This document shows, piece after piece, positions 8,505 through 17,128 of a stretch of DNA of 64,000 nucleotides (position 1 is the first letter of the stretch; each line of letters starts with the position of its first letter). The translations under genes and the position numbers were made by a program. Location: the NCBI RefSeq assembly GCF_001908275.1, contig NZ_CP018620.1, positions 4,216,001 through 4,280,000 on the forward strand. Reading direction: 5' to 3'. This stretch comes from Paenibacillus xylanexedens (GTDB lineage Bacteria; Bacillota; Bacilli; Paenibacillales; Paenibacillaceae). The notes below the pieces were generated by a model. That model was not told where the DNA came from. It saw only the letters and a program-made list of their open reading frames with translations, and searched no databases.

Positions 8505-9459
8505 TCTCATTTCGCAAGCTTTGAACAAAGCCCATATGGGAATAATGATCGTGGACAGACATTTGAAAATTGTTGTGTGGAATGCCTGGTTGGAACGTTT
8601 TACTGGCAAAAATGCAGAAGAGGTAGTAGGCTTGAATCTGCTTGAGGTCTGCCCGCGGTTTAAGTCGAACATGTATCTAAATATTTTGCAAAATGCGCTG
8701 TATCATGGACAGAGCAGATTTTGCTCAAGCGCTTTACATAAGGCATTCATTCTTCCTAATGGCGGAGAGGATGGGCAACTATTCAGACAAAATATGCATG
8801 TTGAACCGCTCTATCATGAAGATCGCAGTTATGCCCTTATTCAGATTACTGACATGACAAACACAAACACCCGGGTATATAAACTTAAAAATCTGATTAA
8901 AGAACTGGAGACGGAGTACGCCAAAATCAAAATCTCCGAGAAAATCAGCAAACATTTGTCTTTGCATGATCCACTTACAGGTCTGCCTAATCGTCTTGCT
9001 TATAATGACCGTCTTGCCTGGGCTATCAGTCATGCTCAAAGAAACCATAATAAACTTGCCATTATGTTTGTGGATGCTGATGGGTTTAAACAAGTGAATG
9101 ATACATATGGACACCATGTTGGCGATCAAGTGTTGCTGGAGATGGCAAAGCGATTAAGCGAAACGATTCCAAGTACGGACACAGTAGCACGGCTTGGCGG
9201 GGACGAATTCATCATTTTAAGCCACCTGAAAGATGATCACGATGCTGAAATTATCGCTAAAAGATTGGAAGCTGCATTCAGTACCCATTTCAAAATTGCC
9301 GGAAACTATATCAACCTTTCGATGAGTATTGGTATCAGCCTATTTCCCAAGCATGGACAGGAGCCTTCCGAACTTCTGAGACATGCGGATGGAGCCATGT
9401 ACAAGATTAAAAAGAATGGCAAGAATGGTTACGGAATTTATGAACCTGAAAATGTTTAA
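8497..9459 (+). CDS. PAS-GGDEF diguanylate cyclase
   Basis: This 320-residue cytoplasmic protein has an N-terminal PAS domain (about residues 5-125, beginning ALNKAHMGIMIVDRHLKIVV), a short coiled linker around 130-155 and a C-terminal GGDEF domain (about 158-318). The active-site loop reads RLGGDEF, so cyclic di-GMP synthesis is expected. The product-inhibition site RxxD, normally just before this loop, reads PSTD here; the Arg is missing, suggesting no feedback inhibition through that site. GGAGG precedes the ATG and the gene overlaps the CheC-like gene. I infer that the receiver and phosphatase modulate or work alongside this cyclase. Confidence 0.9.
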   Translation: MDNLISQALNKAHMGIMIVDRHLKIVVWNAWLERFTGKNAEEVVGLNLLEVCPRFKSNMYLNILQNALYHGQSRFCSSALHKAFILPNGGEDGQLFRQNMHVEPLYHEDRSYALIQITDMTNTNTRVYKLKNLIKELETEYAKIKISEKISKHLSLHDPLTGLPNRLAYNDRLAWAISHAQRNHNKLAIMFVDADGFKQVNDTYGHHVGDQVLLEMAKRLSETIPSTDTVARLGGDEFIILSHLKDDHDAEIIAKRLEAAFSTHFKIAGNYINLSMSIGISLFPKHGQEPSELLRHADGAMYKIKKNGKNGYGIYEPENV

Positions 9460-9480
9460 GAAATCTAAAAATGCCTTTTA

Positions 9481-9511
9481 ATAAAGTTGCTACAATAGCA
9501 ACTTTATTTGT
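9481..9511 (+). terminator. Terminator after the cyclase gene
   Basis: ATAAAGTTGCT and AGCAACTTTAT form an eleven-pair hairpin with a five-base loop at 9481-9507, ending in a T-rich stretch. Confidence 0.8.
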
Positions 9512-9609
9512 CTATACGATTAACATAAGAAAAAATACGTTTTTTCCTCTATTACTGTACGGGATGTCGATTATCTTAATCATAGTGGGGAATTTCATAT
9601 TCGATTGAG

Positions 9610-9634
9610 AGCCGCTTTATTAGCGGCTTTTTTG
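9610..9634 (+). terminator. Second terminator between cyclase and membrane-protein gene
   Basis: AGCCGCT at 9610-9616 pairs with AGCGGCT at 9622-9628 and is followed by seven Ts. The 100 bases between the two terminators carry nothing else I can identify. The same stem recurs at 14449. Confidence 0.85.
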
Positions 9635-9641
9635 GTTTTTA

Positions 9642-9851
9642 TTAAATAAGTAGAAGCCGGAAAGAGGCGATAGTCAGTACAATACCAAAAGCAAGGAGAA
9701 AAACGCCTCTAAACTTGATACCCATCATATCGTATTCATGGAGTTCATCCTTCGTACGATTAAAAGGCCACGAGTTAGGTCGCCTCAGTGCTCTAACCCC
9801 AAAGAATAAACCAATCATTCCAAGCAACAGAAAGAAAAAGAAGAAAAACAT
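9642..9851 (-). CDS. Small two-helix membrane protein, unknown function
   Basis: This 69-residue protein starts with MFFFFFFLLLGMIGLFFGVR, a strongly hydrophobic first helix, has a charged middle (NRTKDELHEYD) and ends with a second hydrophobic helix from about residue 48. AAAGGGGGG lies ahead of the ATG on this strand, which supports a real gene. I do not recognise a family. It stands alone between the cyclase cassette and the HxlR gene. Confidence 0.6.
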   Translation of the reverse strand: MFFFFFFLLLGMIGLFFGVRALRRPNSWPFNRTKDELHEYDMMGIKFRGVFLLAFGIVLTIASFRLLLI

Positions 9852-9903
9852 ATTATCCCCCCTTTAACAAAGATAAGTAATGTGGAAGCCTAGTTTAAGT
9901 TGC

Positions 9904-10248
9904 TTAGCCGTATTCTTTGCCAAAGTCCTCCATCTTTTCAAGGATCGGTAGTAACTTCATCCCCTTGTCTGTTAACGAATACTCAACTCGCGGAGGAACT
10001 TCCGGATATACATCACGTTGAATAACACCATCATTCTCCAACTCTTTAAGCTGCTTTGTAAGGGAGCCTTGAGACAGATCTCCAAGAAATTTTTTGATAT
10101 CCGTATATCGACGTGTTTCGTCTTTTAGGTACCATAAGATAAAATATTTCCAACGCCCAGAAAGGACATTCTGAGTAAAAGCTATGGCGTACATGTCACT
10201 TTTTCCATCTATAAATTCTTGTTCAAATCCTTCATTGCAAACTCTCAT
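9904..10248 (-). CDS. HxlR-family transcriptional regulator
   Basis: This is a 114-residue winged-helix regulator of the HxlR/YodB type. The family core is clear: SGRWKYFILWYL, then RRYTDIKKFL, the recognition region SLTKQLKELENDGVIQRDVY and PPRVEYSLTDKG. Cysteine is present at residue 4, the position of the redox-sensing Cys in several thiol-reactive HxlR regulators. AGGAGTG precedes the ATG. An inverted repeat 23 bases upstream is a likely self-operator. It is divergent from the oxidoreductase gene at 10515, a possible target. Confidence 0.9.
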   Translation of the reverse strand: MRVCNEGFEQEFIDGKSDMYAIAFTQNVLSGRWKYFILWYLKDETRRYTDIKKFLGDLSQGSLTKQLKELENDGVIQRDVYPEVPPRVEYSLTDKGMKLLPILEKMEDFGKEYG

Positions 10249-10270
10249 TCATATCACTCCTGATCCAAAG

Positions 10271-10286
10271 GTACAAAAAGATGTAC
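10271..10286. promoter_or_regulatory. Candidate HxlR operator
   Basis: GTACA at 10271-10275 and TGTAC at 10282-10286 form a perfect inverted repeat with a six-base A-rich spacer, lying just upstream of the HxlR start codon at 10248. HxlR regulators typically bind such spaced dyads and repress themselves. Confidence 0.55.
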
Positions 10287-10409
10287 TATGTTCATTTAAA
10301 TTGCCCTCTTTGCTAATAAAACAAATACATCTATGATGGTGTCAACACCAAAATAATTTTAGTTTACCTAAAGTGTGAAAGAATAATTAATGTTATCTCG
10401 ATTGAATAG

Positions 10410-10421
10410 TTAGCAAGCTAA
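10410..10421. promoter_or_regulatory. Candidate MarR operator, site A
   Basis: TTAGCAAGCTAA is a dyad with TTAGC/GCTAA arms, followed by an AT-rich -10-like stretch (AAATATAT). TTGAAT at 10402-10407 may serve as -35, so the dyad sits between promoter elements of the oxidoreductase gene. Two close relatives lie at 11658 and 13936. Confidence 0.6.
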
Positions 10422-10514
10422 ATAAATATATCATAGAAACGAGTGACTGATAAGGGCTGGAGAAAAACCGATATTCGATCATACTGTAAATTTTAACAAG
10501 GGAGATGTTTAACA

Positions 10515-11618
10515 ATGAATAAAAAAATTCGTACAGGTATCATAGGAGCTTCAATTAATAACGGATGGGCGAGTGGCACACATATTCCAGCTATTGAGCA
10601 CCTGGATGAGTTCGAGCTTACCGCAGTGGGAACAAGTAATATGCCAAGTGCAAAGAAGAGCGCAGAAGCTTTCTATGCAGATCACGGCTTTGATAATATG
10701 GAGGAGTTGGCTCAGCATCCTGATGTGGATATGGTCGTTGTCAGTATTAATGTCAAGGAACATTATAACGCCGTTAAAGCCGTCGTGCCTGCTGGCAAAC
10801 CAATCTATTGTGAATGGCCACTGGGGTCGAATACAGAGGAAGCGTTTGAAATGCAGGAATGGATAGCGTCCGCACAACTGCCAAATGCGATTGGACTACA
10901 GGCTAGACAAGCCCCGGCCGTTCAATATGTAAAAGATTTATTGGCAGAAGGTTATGTGGGTAAAGTGTTATCTGCCAACCTGAAGATCTCTATAGATGGC
11001 ATGGGTGGCGTTGGTGACAAGTCGAGTGCGTACTTGTATGACCGGAAAGTTGGAGGGAACTTGCTGACCATTGTAGGTGGACACAATCTGGATGCATTTA
11101 CCTATATGCTTGGGGACTTTACAGAATTGTCTGCCACCACAGCTCAACAGTTTCCAGAAGTTCAATTGGTAGATATTCAGAAAGTCATCAAGAAAACAAC
11201 GGATGATCAGATCATGATTACAGGAAAATTGACTAATGGTGCAGCAGCCAGTGTTCATATTCAAGGTGGAGTTAAACATCAGACAGGACTCACACTTGAA
11301 ATTTTCGGAGACAATGGCACGATTGTGCTGAGCGCCCCGGCATCCATTCAATTCGGATCACACCAATTACGCGGTGCAGGATCTACGGACAACGAGCTTC
11401 GTGAACTAACCATTCCCGATGCCTATTACTCGGCTCCACATTCTTTATATAACGACTCCGGAATTGTTCTGAACATGGCTCAGGCTTATCGTAAGTTTGC
11501 CAAAGATATTCAAGAAGGTACTACCTTAGCACCTAATTTCGCGGATGCGGTGAAACTTCATCAGTTACTGGATGCCGTCGAGAAATCAGCCCAGACCGGT
11601 GAACGTCAATATCTATAA
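10515..11618 (+). CDS. Gfo/Idh/MocA-family NAD(P)-dependent oxidoreductase
   Basis: This 367-residue cytoplasmic oxidoreductase has an N-terminal Rossmann fold beginning GIIGASINNGWASGTHIPAI, an inserted-loop variant of the usual GxGxxG, then a CEWPLGSNTEEA segment matching the family's EKP motif region. The C-terminal alpha/beta substrate domain contains GGNLLTIVGGHNLDAF, near the usual catalytic His region. Such proteins oxidise or reduce sugars, inositols or related polyols; the substrate cannot be told here. AGGGAGA precedes the ATG. A MarR-type palindrome upstream links it to the three genes that follow. Confidence 0.88.
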   Translation: MNKKIRTGIIGASINNGWASGTHIPAIEHLDEFELTAVGTSNMPSAKKSAEAFYADHGFDNMEELAQHPDVDMVVVSINVKEHYNAVKAVVPAGKPIYCEWPLGSNTEEAFEMQEWIASAQLPNAIGLQARQAPAVQYVKDLLAEGYVGKVLSANLKISIDGMGGVGDKSSAYLYDRKVGGNLLTIVGGHNLDAFTYMLGDFTELSATTAQQFPEVQLVDIQKVIKKTTDDQIMITGKLTNGAAASVHIQGGVKHQTGLTLEIFGDNGTIVLSAPASIQFGSHQLRGAGSTDNELRELTIPDAYYSAPHSLYNDSGIVLNMAQAYRKFAKDIQEGTTLAPNFADAVKLHQLLDAVEKSAQTGERQYL

Positions 11619-11657
11619 CCCTCACTCAACGGAACAAAATCCGATCTATCCAGATAC

Positions 11658-11669
11658 TTAGCATGCTAA
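11658..11669. promoter_or_regulatory. Candidate MarR operator, site B
   Basis: TTAGCATGCTAA is a perfect 12-base palindrome directly followed by TATATT at 11671-11676, a plausible -10 of the monooxygenase gene. An ATG inside the palindrome (11663) is in frame with the gene but is too early to be its start. Confidence 0.68.
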
Positions 11670-11734
11670 ATATATTCGCACTATTGAAAGGGCACACATA
11701 TCTGTGCCTGTCCAGAACGAAGGAGAAAATCGTT

Positions 11735-13081
11735 ATGAAAAAAAGAAGTGAAATGCAACTGGCTTTACAGATGGTTTCGGGTTATGGAGCCGAATTTAGC
11801 GCATGGAGAATGCCTGGCACGGATCCTGCAGCTTACAGCAATATGGATAGTTATGTAGAACGGGCTAAATTAGCTGAACAAGGAAAATTTCAAATGATTT
11901 TCATCGCTGACACTCCAGGATTATCCAACAATTTAGGCCCACAGACGCCTATGTTCCCTATGGACCCCATGTTGGCACTGATGGCAGTAGCAAGAGAGAC
12001 ACAACACATTGGACTTGTTGCTACCCTCTCTACAACATTTAATTATCCCTACAACATTGCACGTCAGTTCAAAGCACTGGATGTTATCAGTCATGGACGT
12101 GTGGGATGGAATGCGGTTACCACATCCGACCCCCTAGCGGCGGCTAATTTCGGTGCCCGGGTTGAAAATCGCCAAGAGCGCTATGACAAGGCACATGAAA
12201 GCATACAAATTGTTCAGGCCTTGTGGGGGAGTTGGGAACCAGAAGCTTGGACGTTAGATGTAGAAGGAGGGGAATTTGCTGATATGGACAAAATCCAGCC
12301 TATTAACCTTCAGGGTCAATATTATGCATCTCGTGGTCCTTTGCCCATTCCGCCCTCTGAGCAAGGACAGCCAGTGATTTTCCAGGCAGGGGGAGGAGGT
12401 GAAGGATTAGAATTAGCTGGGAAATATGCTTCGGGAGTGTACGCCAATCCTTATGATATTACGTCTGCCCGTGAACACAGACAAGCCATAAGGCAAAGTG
12501 CTGTTCGTTTTGGTCGAAACCCCGATGATATCAAAATGTTTGCAGGTTTTATGTTTTCTCTGGCTTCAACGGAGGAAGAAGCTCTGGATCGTCGGAAACA
12601 GCTTATGAGCTTTAATCCCCAGGAAATCCCTAGCAGGGTAAGTTACCTCGGATCCATGGTTGGTTTACCCTTATCGGTAAATTCTGTAGATATAGATCAA
12701 CCTTTAGCGGGAGATTTGTTAAAAAATGCATATGCCAACCCCATGGACCCACGTTCTCCGAGAGCCTTAAAGTTATTAAAAGAAGGACTCTCTGTAAGGG
12801 ATGTTCTCGCTCACGGGGTCATCAACTATCATCCGGTTGTTGCAGGCACCCCGACACAGGCTGCTGACTTCTTGGAAGAATGGTTTTTGGCTGAAGCATG
12901 TGACGGATTCTCCGTCGTTCCCGATGTATCTTTTGATGGCGTTGCAGATTTTGTGAATCAGGTAGTACCTATCTTGCAGGAACGCGGTTTGTTCCATAAG
13001 GAATATGAAGGGAAAACACTACGCGAGAATATGGGCGTTCCTTACGAATACGGATTGCAGGAACATGGAATCAACGAATAA
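11735..13081 (+). CDS. LLM-class flavin-dependent monooxygenase (NtaA/SnaA/DszA type)
   Basis: This 448-residue enzyme belongs to the bacterial luciferase-like superfamily, in the branch with nitrilotriacetate and dibenzothiophene-sulfone monooxygenases. Family hallmarks are WRMPGTDPAAYSNMDSYVER near the N-terminus, MIFIADTPG, LSTTFNYPYNIARQFKALD, HGRVGWNAVTT and the QAGGGGEGLELAGKYASGVY flavin-binding stretch. It uses FMNH2 and O2 to oxidise or desulfonate small organic molecules. AAGGAGA precedes the ATG at 11735; the earlier ATG at 11663 lies within an operator. The reduced flavin may come from the flavoprotein encoded 14 bases downstream. Confidence 0.9.
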   Translation: MKKRSEMQLALQMVSGYGAEFSAWRMPGTDPAAYSNMDSYVERAKLAEQGKFQMIFIADTPGLSNNLGPQTPMFPMDPMLALMAVARETQHIGLVATLSTTFNYPYNIARQFKALDVISHGRVGWNAVTTSDPLAAANFGARVENRQERYDKAHESIQIVQALWGSWEPEAWTLDVEGGEFADMDKIQPINLQGQYYASRGPLPIPPSEQGQPVIFQAGGGGEGLELAGKYASGVYANPYDITSAREHRQAIRQSAVRFGRNPDDIKMFAGFMFSLASTEEEALDRRKQLMSFNPQEIPSRVSYLGSMVGLPLSVNSVDIDQPLAGDLLKNAYANPMDPRSPRALKLLKEGLSVRDVLAHGVINYHPVVAGTPTQAADFLEEWFLAEACDGFSVVPDVSFDGVADFVNQVVPILQERGLFHKEYEGKTLRENMGVPYEYGLQEHGINE

Positions 13082-13095
13082 AGGAGAGCTTTTTA

Positions 13096-13836
13096 ATGAA
13101 TAACACACTCGAATTGCTTCATAACCATACATCGTTTCGTTCTTACACATCTCAACCCCTAACTGAGGAACAAATAGATGCAATATTTCAGGCAGCAAAT
13201 CAAACTTCATCGTTCAGTCTTCTGCAGGCGGTATCCATTATTCGCATCACAGATCCAGTTCTTCGAAAAAAAGTCAGACATCTCTGTGTCGATCAACCCT
13301 ATATTGAAGAAGCGGCAGAATTCTGGGTCTTCTGTGCAGATTTCAACCGAAATCATGAAATCGCTCCGGATGTGGATATTGAATATATTGAATTTCTGTT
13401 GATTGGTTCATTCGATGCCGGCCTGATGGCACAAAATGCGTTAACCGCGGCTGAATCGATGGGACTTGGCGGAGTGTTCATTGGTGGGGTCAGAGCCAAT
13501 ATAAGCGAACTATCTGACGTATTGAATTTACCTAAATATGTTATACCTCTGGTGGGATTATGTATCGGTAATCCAGCTGGAGATAAGCCGGAACTGAAAC
13601 CTCGGCTCCCTCAATCCATGGTATTGCTTGATAATCAATACCAACCAATGGATCAAGAGAAATTAGCAATCTATGATGAGACCATGCTGAAGTATTATGA
13701 AAATCGTCCGACGAGAGCTCCTTTCACCGTAAAAAAAGTAAAAGGATGGAGTGACCATATCCAGGATCACCTCGAGAGAAGTATTCAACCGCAAATGATG
13801 GCCTATTTGAACAAGCAAGGTTTTGCCAAAAAATAA
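13096..13836 (+). CDS. NAD(P)H-dependent nitroreductase/FMN reductase (NfrA-like)
   Basis: This 246-residue protein is of the nitroreductase superfamily, NfsA/FRP/NfrA branch. The N-terminus LLHNHTSFRSYTSQPLTEEQ matches the FMN-phosphate-binding HRSIR-type motif, and MGLGGVFIGGVRANISELSD plus VPLVGLCIGNPAG match the central signature of NfsA-like enzymes. AAGGAGAG precedes the ATG. It sits 14 bases after the monooxygenase gene and is probably its co-transcribed partner, supplying reduced FMN, or acts on quinones and nitro compounds. Confidence 0.9.
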   Translation: MNNTLELLHNHTSFRSYTSQPLTEEQIDAIFQAANQTSSFSLLQAVSIIRITDPVLRKKVRHLCVDQPYIEEAAEFWVFCADFNRNHEIAPDVDIEYIEFLLIGSFDAGLMAQNALTAAESMGLGGVFIGGVRANISELSDVLNLPKYVIPLVGLCIGNPAGDKPELKPRLPQSMVLLDNQYQPMDQEKLAIYDETMLKYYENRPTRAPFTVKKVKGWSDHIQDHLERSIQPQMMAYLNKQGFAKK

Positions 13837-13935
13837 GCTTTACGATAAATCCAATCTTTGTTATGGAACTTGGTTAGGAAAGGCCCTTATAACGATACTA
13901 AGGCGAATTGACACCTATATAACCACATGATACAT

Positions 13936-13954
13936 TTAGTCTGCTAAATATAAT
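13936..13954. promoter_or_regulatory. Candidate MarR operator, site C, with adjacent -10
   Basis: TTAGTCTGCTAA at 13936-13947 has the same TTAG/CTAA arms as sites A and B, with weaker symmetry in the middle. TATAAT at 13949-13954 follows at once and is a good -10 for the MarR gene itself, so binding would cause autorepression. The remaining bases between the flavoprotein gene and this site show nothing notable. Confidence 0.62.
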
Positions 13955-13978
13955 TCGGATGTTAGGGAGGGATCGTTC

Positions 13979-14404
13979 ATGACAGATACAGTAGATTGTG
14001 ATATTCGACAGTCTTTAGATCGAATTTCCTCCCAAATGCGTCGAAATTATAGTGAATCTCTTCGGGAACTTAATCTCTATGTAGGACAAGATAATCTGTT
14101 GTATCGGCTGTGGTTGGGTGATGGGGTAACACAGATGCAACTAAGTGAACATATGAAATGCGAACCACCAACGGTTACAAACATGGTCAAATCACTGGAA
14201 CAGAACGGATTTATATATCGCAAACGTGATGTACAGGATGCAAGGATCATGCGTATCTTTCTAACCGATAAGGGCAAAGAATTAGAAAAACCGGTTGAGT
14301 ATAAATGGAGAGAGCAGCAAGAGAAACTACTTCAATCCATTTCTTCGGAAGATCGGATGATACTGAGACAATTCATGCAACAAATGGAGCGAAATATCTT
14401 ATAA
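13979..14404 (+). CDS. MarR-family transcriptional regulator
   Basis: This 141-residue winged-helix repressor has the MarR core: VTQMQLSEHMKCEPPTVTNM (recognition helix), then SLEQNGFIYRKRDVQDARIM, the wing with its DxR motif, then LTDKGKEL. Cysteines at residue 7 and in MKCEPP could allow thiol sensing. GGAGG lies before the ATG. Palindromes of one type precede this gene, the monooxygenase pair and the oxidoreductase, so it probably represses all of them and responds to an aromatic, quinone or oxidant signal. Confidence 0.92.
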   Translation: MTDTVDCDIRQSLDRISSQMRRNYSESLRELNLYVGQDNLLYRLWLGDGVTQMQLSEHMKCEPPTVTNMVKSLEQNGFIYRKRDVQDARIMRIFLTDKGKELEKPVEYKWREQQEKLLQSISSEDRMILRQFMQQMERNIL

Positions 14405-14448
14405 CTTATGCCAAGCTTCACGTAAGCTAAATGAAATGAACGAAGCAG

Positions 14449-14473
14449 AGCCGCTATTATAGCGGCTTTTTTT
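14449..14473 (+). terminator. Terminator after marR-type gene
   Basis: AGCCGCT, an ATTAT loop and AGCGGCT are followed by seven Ts. The remaining interval up to 14692 contains only AT-rich DNA with no clear promoter or operator that I can defend. Confidence 0.88.
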
Positions 14474-14692
14474 ATTGCCAATAGCTAAACTTCCCTGTCC
14501 AGAACAAAGAATTTGTACTGTCAGTTTCGGAATTTACGATTATACCTCTAATGCTGGGATAAGATTATGATAATTCAAGTTAATTTTGTTCATTTAGATG
14601 CTTAAGAGATTACAGTACACTGAAAGAACATACAAATGGAACACACTAAACATGAAAAATGTGATGAATTATAATTCGTTGGAGGTTTTAAC

Positions 14693-17011
14693 GTGAAGAC
14701 CAAAAATATCTGGTTTAATCAACCTGCTGGAACATGGGAAGAGGCATTGCCTATCGGAAATGGAACTCTTGGAGGCATGATTTTTGGGAAAACACAGATC
14801 GAGAGAATTCAGCTTAATGAAGATAGTCTGTGGTATGGTGGTCCGATGCAGCGGAATAATCCTCAAGCACTTGAATCTTTATCTCAGATCAGAAGCCTGA
14901 TTTTTGACGGTAAGATTAGGGAAGCAGAAGAACTCGCAGCAGATACTTTGGTAGGTGTTCCTGACGGGCAAAGACATTATGAGCCATTAGGGGACTTCTA
15001 TATCGCTATGGATCACAGTGAACATGAACCAAATGGATATCAAAGACATCTCGATCTGGAACAAGGTAAGGTAAACGTGAATTATACCGCAGATCAATCC
15101 ATTTACAGCCGTGATTATTTTGCTAGCTACCCGGATCAAGTGCTCGTTGTTCATCTCAAATCTAGCGTGCCTGGAAAGTTATCTTTCTCCACTGTTTTTG
15201 GCAGGGGAACCGTTCTGAAATCAACATCCTATTCAGATATTCTTAAGCATCCTGTTGGTTTCCAATCCTATCTGGACCGGATTGAGAGGCGTGGAACGAA
15301 TAACTTGATCATCCGGGGAAGAAGTGGGGGAGAAGAAGGAATCCGATTTTGTTGTGCGATTCGCCTTATATCTGAAGGAGGGCAGGTTCATTATTCAAGC
15401 GGTCAGCTTTCTCTGAAGGATGGTAATTCAGCGACTATTCTAATTACGGCGTGCACGGATTTCCGAGTACCCAAGGAACAACTCGAAGTGGAGTGCCTCC
15501 GAAGAATTGAGGCCGCTTCAACAAAACCATATAGCGAACTGCTCGCCAATCATGTCTCGGACTATCAATCCTTATTCGAAAAGATGGATATACATCTCGA
15601 AGATGAAAATAAAGATGTGATATGTTCCGAACTTCCAATCGATCAGCGCCTTGAACGGCTTAGAGCTGGTAAGCATGATCCGGAACTGATGAGTCTATAC
15701 TTTCAATTTGGTCGCTATCTGCTTATCTCAAGCAGCCGTCCAGGTTCTTTACCGGCAAACCTTCAAGGGATATGGAATAAAGACATGCTTCCTGTATGGG
15801 ATAGCAAATATACGATTAATATTAATACACAGATGAACTACTGGCCTGCAGAAAGCTGCAATCTGTCTGAATGTCACGTTCCATTGTTTGATTTTATAGA
15901 TCGACTGCAAGTCCGGGGAAAGGAAACCGCTAGAACCATGTATGGATGCAAGGGGTTCGTTGCTCATCACAATTCGGATATCTGGGCAGACGCTGCTCCG
16001 CAGGATGTATGTATGACATCGACGTTTTGGACTATGGGAGGAGCATGGCTTTCATTACATCTATGGGACCACTACGAATACAATAAGGATGTTCAGTTTC
16101 TCAAAAAAGTTTACTCCACGATGAAAGATGCGGCTATGTTTATTTTGGATTATCTAATAGAGGATCCTACCGGCAATTGGGTGATATGTCCTTCGTCCTC
16201 ACCGGAAAATCGCTATATATTAGATAATGGAGAGTCGGGGGCTTTATGTTTTGGTGCTTCAATGGACAATCAGATTATTAGAGAACTCTTCACGCGTTGC
16301 ATTGAAAGTACCCGGATCTTGCAAGAAGATCAGGAATTCGGAGAAGTACTCCGCAGTGCTTTAACCAAAATACCGGAGACCTCCATTGGCAAACATGGCC
16401 AGATCCAAGAGTGGAGTAACGATTATGATGAATTGGAACCGGGTCACAGACATATTTCCCATTTATTCGCTTTGCATCCTGGAACGCAAATTACGTTGCA
16501 ATCAACGCCTGACCTGGCCAAGGCAGCTCGTGTAACACTCGATAGAAGACTGGAACACGGTGGTGGACACACTGGATGGAGCCGGGCGTGGATTCTCAAC
16601 ATGTGGGCACGATTAGAGGAGTCGGAACTTGCACACGATAACATAGTGGAACTTCTTCGTTCCTCCACGTTACCCAATCTGTTTTGTGACCATCCTCCAT
16701 TTCAAATTGATGGGAACTTTGGAGGTACTGCAGGGATAGCAGAGATGCTTCTCCAGAGTCATAACGAAGTAATCAGATTGTTACCTGCTTTGCCAGCAGC
16801 TTGGCCAAAAGGATATATTCGTGGTATTCGGGCTCGTGGGGGATTTGAAATAGATCTGGAATGGGAAAATGGTCGTCTGTTGAATACCAGAATTCGTTCT
16901 ATTGAAGAAACAAGAGTAACCGTGTCCTATCTGGACCAAAAAATAGAATTAACCTTTCCTGGCCCCAATTCAATAATTGAACTAAAAGGATACGACTGGA
17001 ATAATCAATAA
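14693..17011 (+). CDS. GH95 alpha-L-fucosidase-like glycoside hydrolase
   Basis: This 772-residue protein has the full-length GH95 layout: an N-terminal beta domain opening with WEEALPIGNGTLGGMIFGKT and RIQLNEDSLWYGGP, then an (alpha/alpha)6 barrel. The barrel shows NINTQMNYWPAESCNLSE (family substrate-water Asn residues), Glu573 in IQEWSNDYDE as the likely acid and Asp673 in FQIDGNFGG. Family members hydrolyse alpha-1,2-L-fucosidic or alpha-L-galactosidic bonds by inversion. There is no signal peptide, so it probably acts on imported oligosaccharides. The start is GTG with GGAGG seven bases upstream. It is a single-gene unit with its own terminator. Confidence 0.93.
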   Translation: MKTKNIWFNQPAGTWEEALPIGNGTLGGMIFGKTQIERIQLNEDSLWYGGPMQRNNPQALESLSQIRSLIFDGKIREAEELAADTLVGVPDGQRHYEPLGDFYIAMDHSEHEPNGYQRHLDLEQGKVNVNYTADQSIYSRDYFASYPDQVLVVHLKSSVPGKLSFSTVFGRGTVLKSTSYSDILKHPVGFQSYLDRIERRGTNNLIIRGRSGGEEGIRFCCAIRLISEGGQVHYSSGQLSLKDGNSATILITACTDFRVPKEQLEVECLRRIEAASTKPYSELLANHVSDYQSLFEKMDIHLEDENKDVICSELPIDQRLERLRAGKHDPELMSLYFQFGRYLLISSSRPGSLPANLQGIWNKDMLPVWDSKYTININTQMNYWPAESCNLSECHVPLFDFIDRLQVRGKETARTMYGCKGFVAHHNSDIWADAAPQDVCMTSTFWTMGGAWLSLHLWDHYEYNKDVQFLKKVYSTMKDAAMFILDYLIEDPTGNWVICPSSSPENRYILDNGESGALCFGASMDNQIIRELFTRCIESTRILQEDQEFGEVLRSALTKIPETSIGKHGQIQEWSNDYDELEPGHRHISHLFALHPGTQITLQSTPDLAKAARVTLDRRLEHGGGHTGWSRAWILNMWARLEESELAHDNIVELLRSSTLPNLFCDHPPFQIDGNFGGTAGIAEMLLQSHNEVIRLLPALPAAWPKGYIRGIRARGGFEIDLEWENGRLLNTRIRSIEETRVTVSYLDQKIELTFPGPNSIIELKGYDWNNQ

Positions 17012-17028
17012 GAATTTACCGATTACCT

Positions 17029-17077
17029 GAGCGAATACCGGCTGACAAAATTGCCGGGCGAATTCGCTCTTTTTTTG
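17029..17077 (+). terminator. Terminator of the GH95 gene
   Basis: GAGCGAAT and ATTCGCTC, with an inner CCGGC/GCCGG stem, form a long hairpin followed by seven or more Ts. Confidence 0.9.
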
Positions 17078-17128
17078 CTGAGATAAGATTTAGGCAAGAG
17101 TTGGCGTGTTTTTGCTCAATACAATGTT

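Noticed and set aside
11663..11734. Extended N-terminus of the LLM monooxygenase from an ATG at 11663
   Set aside because: The ATG lies inside a perfect operator palindrome and before the good AAGGAGA site; the family N-terminus begins at 11735.
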